From contig WION01000049.1 in assembly GCA_015039365.1 (NCBI GenBank), positions 1 to 64,000 on the forward strand: a stretch of 64,000 nt of DNA, in the 5' to 3' direction. Shown here in pieces: positions 47,765 to 59,659 of this stretch. The notes under the pieces were generated by a model. The model did no database searches and was not told the origin of the DNA. It saw only the letters and a program-made list of their open reading frames with translations. Each line of letters opens with the position of its first letter. The stretch's first letter is position 1. Source of the DNA: Amanita rubescens. Lineage: Eukaryota; Basidiomycota; Agaricomycetes; Agaricales; Amanitaceae. The translations under genes and the position numbers were made by a program.

Positions 47765-49166
47765 TCAAAGTTCAGGGATATCAGCATAGTATTGTCCAAC
47801 TTGACCCCAATGATGTTCCGTGTTGGGAAGCAGTCCCCGCGGGCCTTCCTTTCTGAACCGCGGGATTGTAGAAGATGTAGGGATCTCATCGGGATCCTAC
47901 AGTATTTATATCAGCACCGCAAGTCAAGTGGAGGAAATGAATGCTTGCATAGGTTTTTTGAAGTGCATCCTGATACACCTGCTGCACAGGATTCGGAGAG
48001 TCGGTCAACGGAGGAGGTGAGAGTATAGCTGAAGTATCAGTCCATGAAGGAGAAGGAGGCGATGGAGCAGCTAGAGTGCTGGTCGCTGGAGCAGTTGGGG
48101 GAACAAATGAAAGCCCAGTCGATGGCCAGGAAGCCCTGCGCTTCTTGTACAGCCACAACAACAACGCTAAGATTAACGCCCCTCCAAAGGCACATCCGAT
48201 GGCCCCGCCTGCGATCGCGCCAGCGTCGGTTTTAGGTGAATGAGAAGAGGGGGAGTTCGGTATAGACGATGTTGATGCTGATGTTAAGGCCAACGTCGAG
48301 GTCAACGAGGTCGATGCCGGTGTCGAGGTAAAAGATCTAGACGCAGAAGCCGTTGAAGCAAATTCACCTATACAAGAGAATTTATGAATCATGGTGCCTG
48401 AGCTCCAGTCCTCGCGAGACGCACCGGCCACTGCATACGCCCCACCAATGTCAAAACCATCGCCGGATTCCTAAAATTCATATGTTGATTCCTCGTTGGA
48501 AGCGGACAGAATTGTCATTCACCACCCTCGTCACATCCAGATAAGCCCATCTTGGCACAATAGTATTTGATGGGATAGGATCGGGATACCTAGAGATTTC
48601 CTTTAACAGTGTTGTATTCCACTAGCAATTCATCTCACTCCGTCAAATATATTTGGGTGCAATTTTGTGAGTACGTTGGCCATCTGATAAATCGGTCAAG
48701 TTCACAATCCGTCACTACAAATCGAACGCACCCGTAATAGTCCCCGCTCTGACAAATAGCACACGCTGAGATTAAGGAGTACCAGACCGTATTGCAGTAG
48801 CACGAGTTGTTGGAGAAGGGTGGAGTGAACATGTATGCATGGCCGGACGGGAGAGAGGCGAAATTATATGCTGGACGAACCACTGTTAGCCCAACTGACT
48901 CGAGATAGATATGGTTGTCAGAGGAATGTCCTACTTTGTCCGGTGCATTGCTCCATTAAAGTGTTGGCAACGTAACATGGGTTCTGACCCATCGAGTTGA
49001 ATGTCTACTCCGGTCGATTTTGAGCCAGCATGGATGCAAAGCGCGTGCTCACCCAGTAGGATGCGATATCCGTGCAGTTTGGTGTATTACTTGAAATTGA
49101 ATCCTGAGCAGCATTGACAGGAGCCACCACTAGAGCTTGAAGCCACTGAAAGACATAAAGTATCAC
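47765..49166 (-). pseudogene. Family copy L (type-2 tail), start codon and one splice site altered
   Basis: All exon bodies are open: VILYVFQWLQALVVAPVNAA, NCTDIASYW, FNSMGQNPCYVANTL, CYCNTVWYSLISACAICQSG, WPTYSQNCTQIYLTE, IPSNTIVPRWAYLDVT, ESGDGFDIGGAYAVA, helix AIAGGAIGCAFGGALILALL, and the type-2 tail. However, the ATG is GTG (49166), and the donor after LDVT reads AG instead of GT (about 48534). An upstream in-frame ATG and a nearby GT (acgagG/gtggtg) might rescue either defect. The last intron has a GC donor (47948). Probably in early decay. Confidence 0.55.
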
Positions 49167-49860
49167 GGATCTACGGAGTGTAGGAAGGAGAGCATGTCCG
49201 AAGGATAGGTGAGCGTGGCCCGTAGACCTATTCTCCAGTGTGAGGTTTATGTTATTCGAACGTATAAGGAAAGGAAGTGGCATGTCCGAAAACCCAGATT
49301 TGTGATACCTGTTCAACTGGGCAGCGGCGAGTTAGCAACTATAGCGCTGATTAAAATCAAGAAATTGGCAAGACGGGGTAAGTGGGAGCCTAGTTCAAAG
49401 AATAATCCTTGTTGGGTGCGTTTCGACCGATGCATAAGGTATCGATGTGACCGTAAGGCCATCACAGCCACACTGTGGGAAGTAAAAAGTGTGAAAAACA
49501 AATGCCGTAGAGGCCGAAAATTACGTTGTGGTGATTCTTTTTTCAATGGAACCATCATATGAGAATAGACTTCTCAAGAGTGTGAAACTGAAGTATTGAG
49601 TAACGAAAATTTGATAGTCCGCATCCTTGCTATTCAAAGCCTAGCTGGGTATTGGTTTCCTCATAATCCAGCCAATTTCAATATCCTTACAGTGTGATAA
49701 TCAAGTTCCATAGTGGGTGATAATCAGGTAACGATAGCCCGAAAAATATAGTATCAAAATTACATCATTTTTATGCTTTTGTGCCACTACGGTTGATTAT
49801 GAAAATTAACTGTAATCGTATGGAGTAACGAGTTATACATGGTACGGAATGGGGTCAGTG
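49167..49860. other. Upstream spacer of copy L and flank of the right array
   Basis: The first 90 bp match the shared family leader on the - strand. Words like tcgatgtgaccgtaaggcca mark the end of the repeated unit (compare 38535 and 46965). AT-rich DNA without genes follows. Confidence 0.4.
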
Positions 49861-49869
49861 CAATTACGA

Positions 49870-50430
49870 GTGAGTAGGCAACAGTGATTAGGAGAAAGCA
49901 TGATAAGACCGAAGTGCGACGACGAATTACTGCAGGGAGGAAAAGCTAGTTAGTAGTCGTTGCGAGAAATAGAGCGGCATAACGGACCTAGTGGGAGGAA
50001 GCGAGAGCTGGATCTGAGACGACAACTCTAGCGCGGCTCCTCCCACTGAGACGAAGCATTTGATGTGCAGCGGCACCAGGTAAAGCATGTACGGACTTGT
50101 GCGCGGCACTTGTCGAGTCGAAGACGAAAATAAGCAGAGAATGCCGAGCTATCGAGCCGGGATTAAGTATTTGACGTGGTGATCAGGAGAGAGCCAGATG
50201 AGACTGAAGTGTAATGACGGATCACGGCAGGGGTTAGTAGCGGTTGCGAAGACATCAAAATCTGAATCGTTTGGTGAGCACACCGGGTGAAGAGCGTAAG
50301 AGACATTGGTTGGGCGTCAAGTCGAAAGACCGTCTGAGACAACAATATGCTTACCTAATAAGCAGAGAATGAGCTATCGAGTCAGGAACGAGTGTTTGAC
50401 GTTTTGCGAGTTTGCCTCGTGTTGTGCGTA
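49870..50430. repeat. Imperfect direct repeat, two blocks of about 270 bp
   Basis: Block 1 (about 49870-50160) and block 2 (about 50165-50400) share the order gatnaggagaaag/gatcaggagagag, then tagtagncgttgcgaga-like words, then aataagcagagaatg, ending in gtatttgac/gtgtttgac. No coding sense. Located 3-prime of the RTC4-domain gene. Confidence 0.5.
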
Positions 50431-50432
50431 TG

Positions 50433-52752
50433 CTAATCGACGGTTGTCAGAACTAAATACATCAAACCATGGATACGTACCTGTTGCTGGCTGTCACTCA
50501 CGCGCCTCTTCTTCAAGGGACGCGGCTTTGGTCTACCCTATGAGCGCGCGTCTTCAACAAGTACATGGAAATCTGAAGTTGCGAACTTATACTTACTTCG
50601 CTGTCGACGGCAGGTGGAATTTTGATTACAAGTTTCTTACTTTCGATCTCTTTGATTTTTTTCAGGGCGGCGTAAATTATTGTGTCACATTGTTCGTCAT
50701 CCTCATCTGAGCATCGGAAAGCATCAAGGCCAACTTGAGAGCTGCCGAGCATGACCACATAAGCTTCGTCGGTGGTTATCGAGAGATCCTCTGCAATGAG
50801 ATAAGTTGCCGTAAAGGGAACGAGGAAGAAGTGAATAAATGAGCCGAGGCTAAGCGGATTGAAGCCATCTCCGTGCATCTTCGCTGGTGGGAACATAAAC
50901 GTAATTATGCCTTCAATAATATGAAGGCCTTGTTCGCCGTAACTAGAATATGGTTAGAACGGCTCTAAAACAAGGTAACCGCTCACTATCCAGGTTTAGA
51001 GTTCTGATGCAGTGCACTGGGCGCATTAGAAACATGCAGCTTTGACAAAGACATATGTCCCTGTTCGAGATCTCTTTGAAGATTCTTGAAAATGGGGTGA
51101 GCGCGAAGCATCGCAGAAGAGGTAAAGAACTGAGAGAGCTGATCTGATAGAGCGATGATACGCTCCGGGAGTAAATCGAATTCGATTGGATAAGGCCACC
51201 CATTTGTTTCAAAAATCTTGTGGGTGTCTATCACGGTGGTGGGACGGCCGGTTGCCGAAACGGACTTGTCTCCATCCGAATAACTGCAACAGAATACAAT
51301 TAGTTAGATATTAGCAGTGTTGGGTCAACGTACTCATCTCCGAAGGCATCAGAAATCATTTTCATCCACTCCTTCTCTTTCTCCTTCCTCTCCCTCGCCT
51401 CCCTCCCTCTCGCTTCCTTTAGAAGCGCCTCTCTCTCTCGCCTCTCTCTCACCCTTTCCCTCGCTTCCCTTAGAAGCGCCTCTTTCGCCTCCGTCTCTCT
51501 CTCCCTTTCTCCCGCTTCCTTTAGAAGCGCCTCTTTCGCCTCTCTCTCTCGCCTCTCTCTCTCCCTTTCCCTCGCTTCCCTTAGAAGCGCCTCTCTCGCC
51601 TCCGTCTCTCTCTCCCTTTCTCCCGCTTCCTTTAGAAGCGCCTCTTTCGCCTCTTTCACTCGCCTCTCTCTCTCCCTTTCCCTCGTTTCCCTTAGAAGCG
51701 TCTCTCTCACCTGTCTCACCGCCTCTCTCACTTCTCTCTCTCTCTCCCTTTCCCTCGCTTCCCTTAGAAGCGTCTCTCTCACCTCTCTAACCGCCTCTCT
51801 CACGTCCCTCTCCGCCTGTCCGCCTGTCCGCCTTTCCCTCGCTTTTCTTAGAAGCGCCTCTCTCACCTCCCTCTCCGCCTCTCTCACCTCCCTCATTCTC
51901 GTCTCTCTTGCTGCCCTTTCTTCGCTCTCGGTGTTATCAACGTTGTCAGCAGCACTGTCTTCGTCTGAGAGCTCTTCGTCTGAGAGCTCTTCGTCTGAAA
52001 GCTCTTCGTCTGAGAGCTCTCGTTGTCCCCCTTTGGGGCCACGATTAGCATTTGGACAAGCAACTAGTAGTGCAACTCACCTTTTACGAGTTTCTGGGGC
52101 TTGTCGTACCTACGGTGATCCCCCTCTGGCTCTCCTGCGCCAAATTCGATGCCTTCTTCTACTTTCTTCCGATAGCTGATGCGGTTCGACAAGTACTGTC
52201 GCAACAGCTCTCGTATAGGCCAGCCATTATGGAATTTTTTCAGTTCTGGGAAATCTCTCTGAACCTTCGGAGGGAATAAGTGGTCAAATAGACAAAATGA
52301 GATCACGACTCACCAAGGCAACGACCCTTAATACCTCAAGGTCACCTTGCGCGCTGATGCGTTTCCTTACGTCAAGTTTCTTGATCGCGTATTCATGAAC
52401 TTTCGACTGTCCATTAACGATTTAGTAAAGGTCAAAAGAGTAGATATATGCGCATATACGTACCCTAATGCAGTCATATTTTCGCTTGTTGTCTATCAGG
52501 CCCATAAGATCGCACAAGTTCCAATCGCGCCCTGCTTTTCCAGGTGGGCGCGTGACAAGCTCGCTTGGGCGACGACGAGCCGCTTCCAACCTCCGGCGCT
52601 TTTCTTGTTTTTCAATTTCTGGCGGGCGGCGCAATGAATAGAAACAACTAAAGGAACATCAACTCACCCTTCAATTTTGCCATCTTTCGCCGCAGCCTTT
52701 CCATTTTGCTCCGTGTATCTAGTTTATGCTTCTTGGATTGATTGCGTGACAT
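50433..52752 (-). CDS. Putative RTC4-like domain protein with a coiled-coil repeat region
   Basis: About nine exons. N-terminus: basic helical MSRNQSKKHKLDTRSK, then EIEKQEKRRRLEAARRRPSE and GRDWNLCDLMGLIDNKRKYD. A middle exon has FPELKKFHNGWPIRELLRQY. Acidic LSDEE repeats (four) and a 130-residue Arg/Glu/Ala coiled coil built from REALLREARERE-like units follow. The C-terminal domain reads YGEQGLHIIEGIITFMFPPA, then LSLGSFIHFFLVPFTATYLI, AEDLSITTDEAYVVMLGSSQ. This pattern (GxxG, P-L-S, FLVP, LI.EDL, A..VM..SS) fits the RTC4-like domain common in Agaricomycetes. A basic PKPRPLKKRR near the end may be a nuclear signal. The last exon and stop are uncertain. Function unknown. Confidence 0.55.
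51400..51880 (-). repeat. Coding minisatellite in the RTC4-like gene
   Basis: Pyrimidine-rich (+ strand) units of about 50-60 bp, each containing cttcccttagaagcgcctct or close variants, repeat about eight times. They encode an Ala/Leu-rich heptad-like unit spaced by Arg/Glu runs. The number of units is probably variable between strains. Confidence 0.75.
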
Positions 52753-52759
52753 GGTGGAT

Positions 52760-53940
52760 AAGGACTAAGAAGGGGGAGTGCGGGGACGCACTTTACATAG
52801 ATGGGGCGAATCACGTGATGGTGACAGCGGACTCCCCAGATTCTGCCTTGGCATACGCGTAGTGTTCTATGCCCTGCTCGAGCTTGTCAAGCAAAATGGA
52901 TTCTGGTCCGTGCGGGACATGTTTTTTCTTGTATGCCGCCCTCTATGTCCAAGCGCACGTGGTGCGAGGGGTGCTCAGCCATAACGGGACACGTGGTCAA
53001 GCATGACACGCGCAACGAGACAACAAGCGTCGGGGTGTAGTTTGAGGCCAGTGAGGGAGGTGCATGGGTCGGAGGATGTGGATGAGATGGATGAGAGTTA
53101 GACTTTGGCGATCAATTTCGCAAGCAACTTTCCGAGCTATTATATAAAGTATCAGAGTCCAAGATAATGGAAAGCTCCTGCAACTGTAGTGCCAATTGAG
53201 GCGGAGACGGAGGTAAGTTCAATGAACGTCTTGGGAGGTTTCAGTTCTGGCATTGATAAGACGCGACTTCGGTGCAACAACGGTATCGGGATCATAGCGC
53301 ACCTGGCAGGAACACGGTCGGGTCCAGACTGACGATCATCCCGATATCCCAAGGCTTACCCGTACCCGCAGGCACGGGTGCGGGTTGAGACGCGTTGCGG
53401 GGACAACGTTGTGGAGGTTTCGTCGGTTCGACGCTGTGTCACAGTTAGTTTCGGTGAACAACGGTCATGTTATCCAAGAGACTGACTTTGTACAGTGGAT
53501 ACCCGCTGTTTGAAGACGCTATTTTGACGACGACTGTGCCAACAGAAGGGACAGTGAAGAGGTGCCTGGCGATGTATTTGATGGAGGAAGTTCCGGTTTT
53601 GGGATAGGCTGTGAGGAGATAGATGTGAGACAGTGCCAGGCCTTGAAGTGCTGGGCATCCGAGCGCGGGCAGAGGGCATTGGTGAGCAATTGATGGGGTT
53701 ATAAGCAGTGGAGGATAATAGCGGTGATAGCAGAGCGTGCGAGCGAGGTGAGTTGGGCCAGCATTCCATATTAGGAAAGTCGTACCCCGTACGGGGTCAC
53801 AGAAGTACTGACCCGTACCCGTACCCGCCACCCGTGCGGGTTTGCGTAACCCGTGCAGAGCCCTACAGGTCCTGCATAGTAGCTGCTGGCTTGGTGGGTC
53901 TGACGGCTAAAGTGGCTGAGGAGGACGATGGCGGGAGGGT
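52760..53940. other. Repeat-rich spacer with acccgtaccc-type motifs
   Basis: At 53356-53390 and 53795-53850 GC-rich words (acccgtacccgc, cacgggtgcgggt) form near-palindromes, and gcagagccctac follows the second. Such motifs look like element termini, so a relic of a transposon may lie between them. Short open frames on both strands show no recognisable domains. Confidence 0.35.
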
Positions 53941-53941
53941 T

Positions 53942-54887
53942 TCAAAGTTTTGCGGGCGTCAGTCGAGTCGTCAGTGTCAAGCTTGATGATGATGGGGTTA
54001 GTGCGGTCTGGGAAGTGGCGTGTGCTGCTAGTAAACGGGCCTGGACACGACATGCAGGGACATGATCATCTAGGTGGTAAAAAATACCATAGTCGGGCGG
54101 TTCGGCGCAGTTCAAATAGGTGAAAGGTTTCTGAGATTCCGTTCGCTCTTGTGCGCTGCGAGAGCGTAGCATGAGGGTTTGGAACCTCTCGTTCCATTCT
54201 GTAGCCTTGTGAAGCGATTCCGCGTTAAGACCATCACGAATTTTAAGAGTGCAACTCTCGTCGAGATCTTCGGAAGAGTACACGCGATCCCCCATACCCG
54301 CAGCATCATACATTTCAGCCTCAAACGGCTTCTGATCTGGATCTTTGGCCACTTTCCGCGATCTAATTCGTCGGTCCTAAGCGGCCGCCAAATTTGTTTT
54401 AATATAAATATCTACGGAACGGTCAATGAGAGCCACGATGGAAGTATGACTCTGTCATGATTCATCTCACCTTCTTGTTCGCATTTCCCTCTTTGAAGTC
54501 CTTCAGCTTGACGACTTGCCACACAATGGTTCCAGGAGTACATAAATCATATGTGCTCGCCGCAATAGCCGCCTGGAGCGTGACAAAGTCTTCACGTTGA
54601 TTAGGATCGCCTTTCGTAGGCATGGAGATGACCCAATTAACTTGATACGAATCCGTTTGGAAATCCTTATCAGTTGGCGCCATCTTGTAAGAGGGGATTG
54701 GTTCTCGGTTCCGACCTCTCGACCGGGATTGATAAATACGTATGGTAGGATCCCAGCCTGGTTTTTTCGCCGGGAGTGTAGCGAATGCTAGAAGAACTTT
54801 GATAAACATTTCAGGGTCCTGCGACTCCCTGTTAATGGACTGTGGGAAAGACGGTGAAAAGCGGGATCGGTGTCGTGTTGGGGCCAT
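53942..54887 (-). pseudogene. Possible N-terminal remnant of a fungal-specific (FunK1-type) protein kinase
   Basis: From MAPTRHRSRFSPSF the frame has FIKVLLAFATLPAKKPGWDP, TIRIYQ, then GTIVWQVVKLKDF; after a short intron it gives RKVAKDPDQKPFEAEMYDAA. The GWDPT motif, the (T)xVW.(A)xKL.D strand and the K-D-x-D segment resemble the N-terminal half of FunK1 kinases. No HRD-like loop or other catalytic motif follows; the sequence runs into repeats. Assignment is tentative. Confidence 0.4.
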
Positions 54888-54959
54888 GGTCCTGTGATAG
54901 GCAGATATCATACTAAGTAGCAGTGTGGGACCGGTTGTTGAAATGCACATAACACGCGG

Positions 54960-55600
54960 GCGAAAGTGACACTGGTGACGGGGTAAGCTTGTTTAATGAC
55001 GCACACAGGACGTGTTCCCCACTTCAGATTTGGACTTGCAGCGCTTCGGCTTCTCTCGACACTCGGTCTCGTTCGCGTGCGAAATCCGTGTTCTGCATTG
55101 TTTCCGAGTCTAGGTGAAAGATGTCAGAACAAAAAAGGGTAAAAGAACAGCCAGGCCGCACCCTCTCTTCATCCTTTGCCCGTTGAGTCATTTGCACCGC
55201 TAATGAACCAACAACTTCAACAAGCGGTTTAATGTTCTCGCTGAACCACTCTTGAACGAAGTTTACAACCCTCAGGTCAAAGAGATTGAGCCATTATTGA
55301 AGGCATATGAAGTGTGGGTCAATGCCGACAATAAGTCTGGTCCATCGTGTCTTCTCGCTGTCCGTAAGCGAGAGTCTGAGGACGCAGCACACGAGGGAAG
55401 AAAGAACCTATGACAAATTGTTACTGTCGTGACTCGTCATTTGGAACACGACACACTCACCGGTTCCTAGTACAATCTGAGGCTTTGGGCGACAGCCTCA
55501 CCCAATTGTGCTAAGGCACGTCACGGTGGCTGTGCGACAATGATCGCTGTTTACTAATACTTGGCTTACAATTACAATTACAATTACGTGTACATCCATC
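54960..55600. other. Spacer left of the Tnp2 transposon
   Basis: Host-like GC content, no supported gene. A short ttacaattacaattacaatt repeat at 55565 precedes the transposon gene. Terminal inverted repeats of the transposon were looked for here and not found. Confidence 0.35.
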
Positions 55601-55608
55601 CTACCACC

Positions 55609-58600
55609 ATGCCGCCAGATCGTCACAAGAAGAAGCGATGCTGGTGCAATCCCAGCTGTGGCAAGCTTCTGAGCCGGGCACAACGTGATCGTCACTATAA
55701 GAGAGCAAAGGGTCACATTATCATGTCTGATTCACAATCAAGCAGCAATGACCCTGGCAGCATGTCAGTAACATCTCTGGCTTTAGTATCTCATTTGCTG
55801 ATAGTAACTCCAGCTCAGATGGAAGTGATCATGAGATTACTGACCGGGAAGATGATGAAGTATGCTCTGAGTATGTTGTGTGAGCCTATATGTATTGTTC
55901 ACCATGAATCTAACATCATTACATGATAGTGCCAATAGTTACAGTGGTGAAAGAAGAGGCAGTCCTGCCCAACAGTCTGACAATATCATGTTTGTTGTTC
56001 TTATAATTTGTTTATATTGCCTGATTGCATTTGCACATCAGTTCTGATATAGAATATGTCACTGATGAAGAAAGTGAAGGCAATCCCATTGAAGATATGG
56101 AGTAAGTGCTAGATATTGTTGTAATGTCTGCGCCTCATTGTTTGAAGATTTGATGCTGAAAGAGGGAATCCTGACAATATGTCTCTGGATATTGATGATC
56201 TGTCACAGCAGCAGATACACAGATATGTGAATCATGAAGATCAGGATTCAGATAATAACCAAATCCATATGGTTGGGGATATCAATATGGCCCAGGATAG
56301 TGCAGGTCCAGATCCAGAGATTGAGTCAGATGATGATGGGAATGAGTCTGAAATATCAGAATGTTCAGACATTGAGCCAATTCCATATTCAGAGGAAGAA
56401 GAAGATCAAATTCATGTTTTAGATCTGCTTGGATTAGGTGCCCTTGACCCAGACCAGGAGGCTCAATCCTATGATATCAGTAAGTCTTGTATCCTGCATA
56501 TTTATTTCAGATACATACATATTGTTATTACCAGGGAATGATATCATCAGTGATGAGGACAGAGATAACATTCGTGCTTTCAAGCTGTGGATAAAGTCAA
56601 AGATGCCAAGGGATGCATTCAACATGATGAGGGATTCATTTTCTCACAAGATGAAGATTGGTTCACAATGGATCATCTCACAGAGGATTGCAATCCTTTC
56701 AGAAATCAAGCCAATATTTTATGACTGCTGTATAAACTCATGTCTTGCATACACAGGGGCTTATGAATATGACTTGCACTGCAAGTTCTGCAGGGAACCA
56801 CGATTTAAGGGTCACAAGACAATTCCAAGAAGAACATTTTGTTATTTTCCAATTATCTCCCAGTTGCAAGGCTTTTTTCAGAGTGTTGAAATGATAGAAT
56901 TGCTGTCATACAGACAGACATATGTTTCATCATCTGAAACAATTGGGGATGTATTTGATGCAAAGCATTACAGGAAGCTTTGCCAGAAACATGTTGTCAT
57001 CAACGGAGTTCAGCAGCCACATAAATATTTCTCCTGCCCTGAGGATATTGCTCTTGGTCTATGTGTTGATGCATACCTTCTTTTCAACAGAAGGAGAGCA
57101 GGCCCATGTGGAACACCAATTCTTCTCCAAAATTATAACCTACCACCAAAGATCAGAACCCATCTTGACAGCCTTATCTGTGCTGGGATAATACCAGGCC
57201 CCAGACAACCAAAAGATATTGCATCATTCCTTCTCCCTTTGGAGGAAGAGTTGATTACACTTGCTCAGCCTGAGGGGGTGGAAACATATCATCCTGTCAA
57301 AAATGATGTTTTTCCATTGCATGCCTATAACATATTCATCATGGGTGATATTATTGCAATTGAAAAGTTGCTAGGCCTGAAAGGTCACAACAGTTTCAGT
57401 CCTTGTCGATCATGCAAACTGAAGGGAGTACGAAATAAGGCTGGAGGCATTAAAGTATATTACTTGCCACTCAAGTTGCCAAAAAGAAAAGAATATGCAG
57501 CCTTGCAACAGGAGGGTGATCGTGATCCAAAGAATCTGCCATTGAGGAAACATTCTGACTGGGCAGCAGTGATGAAGAACATTGAGACAGCTGAATCTAA
57601 GAAGAAGAAAGAAGAAATTGCAAAGCAGCATGGTATCAAAGGACATGCAGCATTGCAATGTGTTACTTCTGTCAATTTGGCCATGTCTGTTCCATGGGAT
57701 TGGATGCATTTGTTCTTAGAGAATGTAATCCCAAATCTGGTAAAACTCTGGACTGGTTCTTTCAAAAATTTGGATGCTGGATCAGGGCAATATGAATTAG
57801 CCCCTATTGTTTGGGAAGAAATTGGAAAATTGACACAGAAAGCAAACCAGACCATTCCATCTTGCTTTGTGCGAGCATTGGGCAATATCTCAGAAGATAG
57901 AAGAAACTTTGTTGCAGAATCTTGGTGTTTTTGGTTTATCTACTTAATGCCCATCCTTTTCAAAGGCCGCTTCCCAGCAAATAAATACTATAAACATGCT
58001 TGTGAGCTTGTGGAGATAATGAAGATAACACTGCAGTACACCATCACCCATGATGAGATTGATGAGCTCGAGGAGAAAATAATTAAATGGGTAAACAACT
58101 ATGAAAGGTATGGGACTCAAAAGAGAAATGAAAGACATTGATTGATGTACAACAATGGTAGATATTACTATCAACATAAAGAACAGCGCTTATCAGCTTG
58201 TACTCTCACTATCCATGGATTGTTGCATGTTGCAGACAACATTCGTACTTGTGGTCCAGTGCACACTGCCTGGACTTTTTTTATGGAACGCTTTTGTGGC
58301 TTTATGAAGCAATCACTAAAATCAAAGAAAATGCCCTGGGCCAATCTAAGCAAACAAATCTTACATAGGGCATACCTCAATCAGCTTTCCTACCGTTATG
58401 ACCTGAAGCAAGAACTTGGAGAGCTGGCTAAAGATGCAGCTGATCATGTAGGTAAAAATGCAAAGGTCTATGATCAGTGTATGTCATTTATGTTTCCATT
58501 TGCTCAAGAAGAATCTCACATAAAACAGATCCACTGCACATATTGAGAACACCATGCAATGTAAATTACCACCCTGACAATGGTCTTCGTACTCGAATTG

Positions 58601-59186
58601 CACTCTATCTGCATGAGCTGACAGGTTTACGCCAAGATCATATTAAAACAAAGCTGCCTGAAGTAATGCCTGTCTGGGGAAAAGTACATATATGTATGGG
58701 TGATAGCATCCGAAGTGCTATGGCTTCCTCAAAGCACAAGGAAGAACGTGATGCATCATACATCAGGGTAAGTTGCACTTGTAATAGTAATGCAAGCAAC
58801 TTTGTTAATGATCACAGTATGAACTTGAATACCAGGAAGAAGACAATGACAGAGGAATTCAGTATGTTGGTTATGGGCAATTGCAGAAGATTATTGTATG
58901 CCAATTGCCAAACCATAATTTCTTTGGGGATTATCAAAGCAAAACTTTGCTTCTGGCACTTGTGACACCCCTCCAAACCAAAGGCCAGGATGCAACAAAG
59001 AGATTGACAAGTTATACTAAAAAGTTGGCCCCAATAGTCATGGATCTTCGTAGTGTCAAAGCCTTGATTGGAAGAGTGGAAACCAATAGTCAGTGGTGGA
59101 TCATTGATCGACATATACCTACCTTACCTGATGTGGCAAGTGACAATGGTGAGTTAGTTGATGATGATGACTTCTTAGGCATTTGA
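55609..59186 (+). mobile_element. DNA transposon gene, Tnp2-type transposase (CACTA/CMC-like, Plavaka-style), apparently complete
   Basis: N-terminus MPPDRHKKKRCWCNPSCGKL, RDRHYKRA (Cys/His finger), then acidic spacer exons. From about 56530 the Tnp2 domain: FKLWIKSKMPRDAFNMMRDS, YTGAYEYDLHCKFCREPRF, LGLCVDAYLLFNRRRAGPCG, TPILLQNYNLPPKIRTHL, PAYNIF-type HAYNIFIMGDIIAIEKLLGL, KGHNSFSPCRSCKLKG, and VPWDWMHLFLENVIPNLVKL. A 54-nt intron (58108-58161) removes an apparent stop and joins NNYER to YYYQHKEQRLSACTLTIHGL. C-terminal exons run to DDDDFLGI at 59186. No internal stop or frameshift remains after splicing. The region is clearly more AT-rich than its surroundings (AT-rich to about 59330). Ends of the element were not determined. 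Confidence 0.85.
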
Positions 59187-59330
59187 TTCTTCCCTTTCAT
59201 TAACTCATCAAATCATTCAACTGAGCCTGTGATTTACATAAGTGCATTCAACTGCACATTACATTCTTGTTATTTGCATATGCCCTATTACTTGGATTGC
59301 AGAATATCATATCTATATTTCTGATTTGGA

Positions 59331-59650
59331 CTATACTCTGATGCACCAGTGCTCCTTGCCACTGACGAAGGCACAAACCATCCTCGCCTTCCCGCTAGAG
59401 CCGCAGTTCATCACACTCGTAGCCACGCTCTCCTGCTCCTCTCCCGCGAATAGCATGTGATGTAGTGAACACGTACTTGTCTTGCTCTCCACCATCCATA
59501 TCCCAGTCGCGGCCCCAGTCATCGTCCAGCAATCCTGCAGCGCGCAAAGCCTTCACAGCTCTTGGCCCAAGCCAATCATGCTGCGGCCGTCAAAATTGGT
59601 CCATCTCATGTCAAAACACAGTTGTACGCTGCGCAGAGCAACATCGGCGA
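59331..59650 (-). pseudogene. Decayed fragment of an unidentified host gene
   Basis: The - strand reads LGPRAVKALRAAGLLDDDWG, then DMDGGEQDKYVFTTSHAIRG, RGAGERGYECDEL, but with stops on both sides and a TAG soon after. Composition is host-like, in contrast to the AT-rich transposon just to the left. Family unknown. Confidence 0.35.
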
Positions 59651-59659
59651 TGGTAATTC

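Noticed and set aside
51317..51790. A 157-codon + strand frame of Ser/Leu/Pro repeats
   Set aside because: Antisense shadow of the coding minisatellite in the RTC4-like gene.
55560..55600. Possible transposon terminus at the ttacaattacaattacaatt repeat
   Set aside because: No matching inverted sequence was found at the right side near 59190-59340.
58130..58145. Apparent stop codon inside the transposase
   Set aside because: A GT-AG intron (58108-58161) removes it and restores the conserved Tnp2 reading frame.
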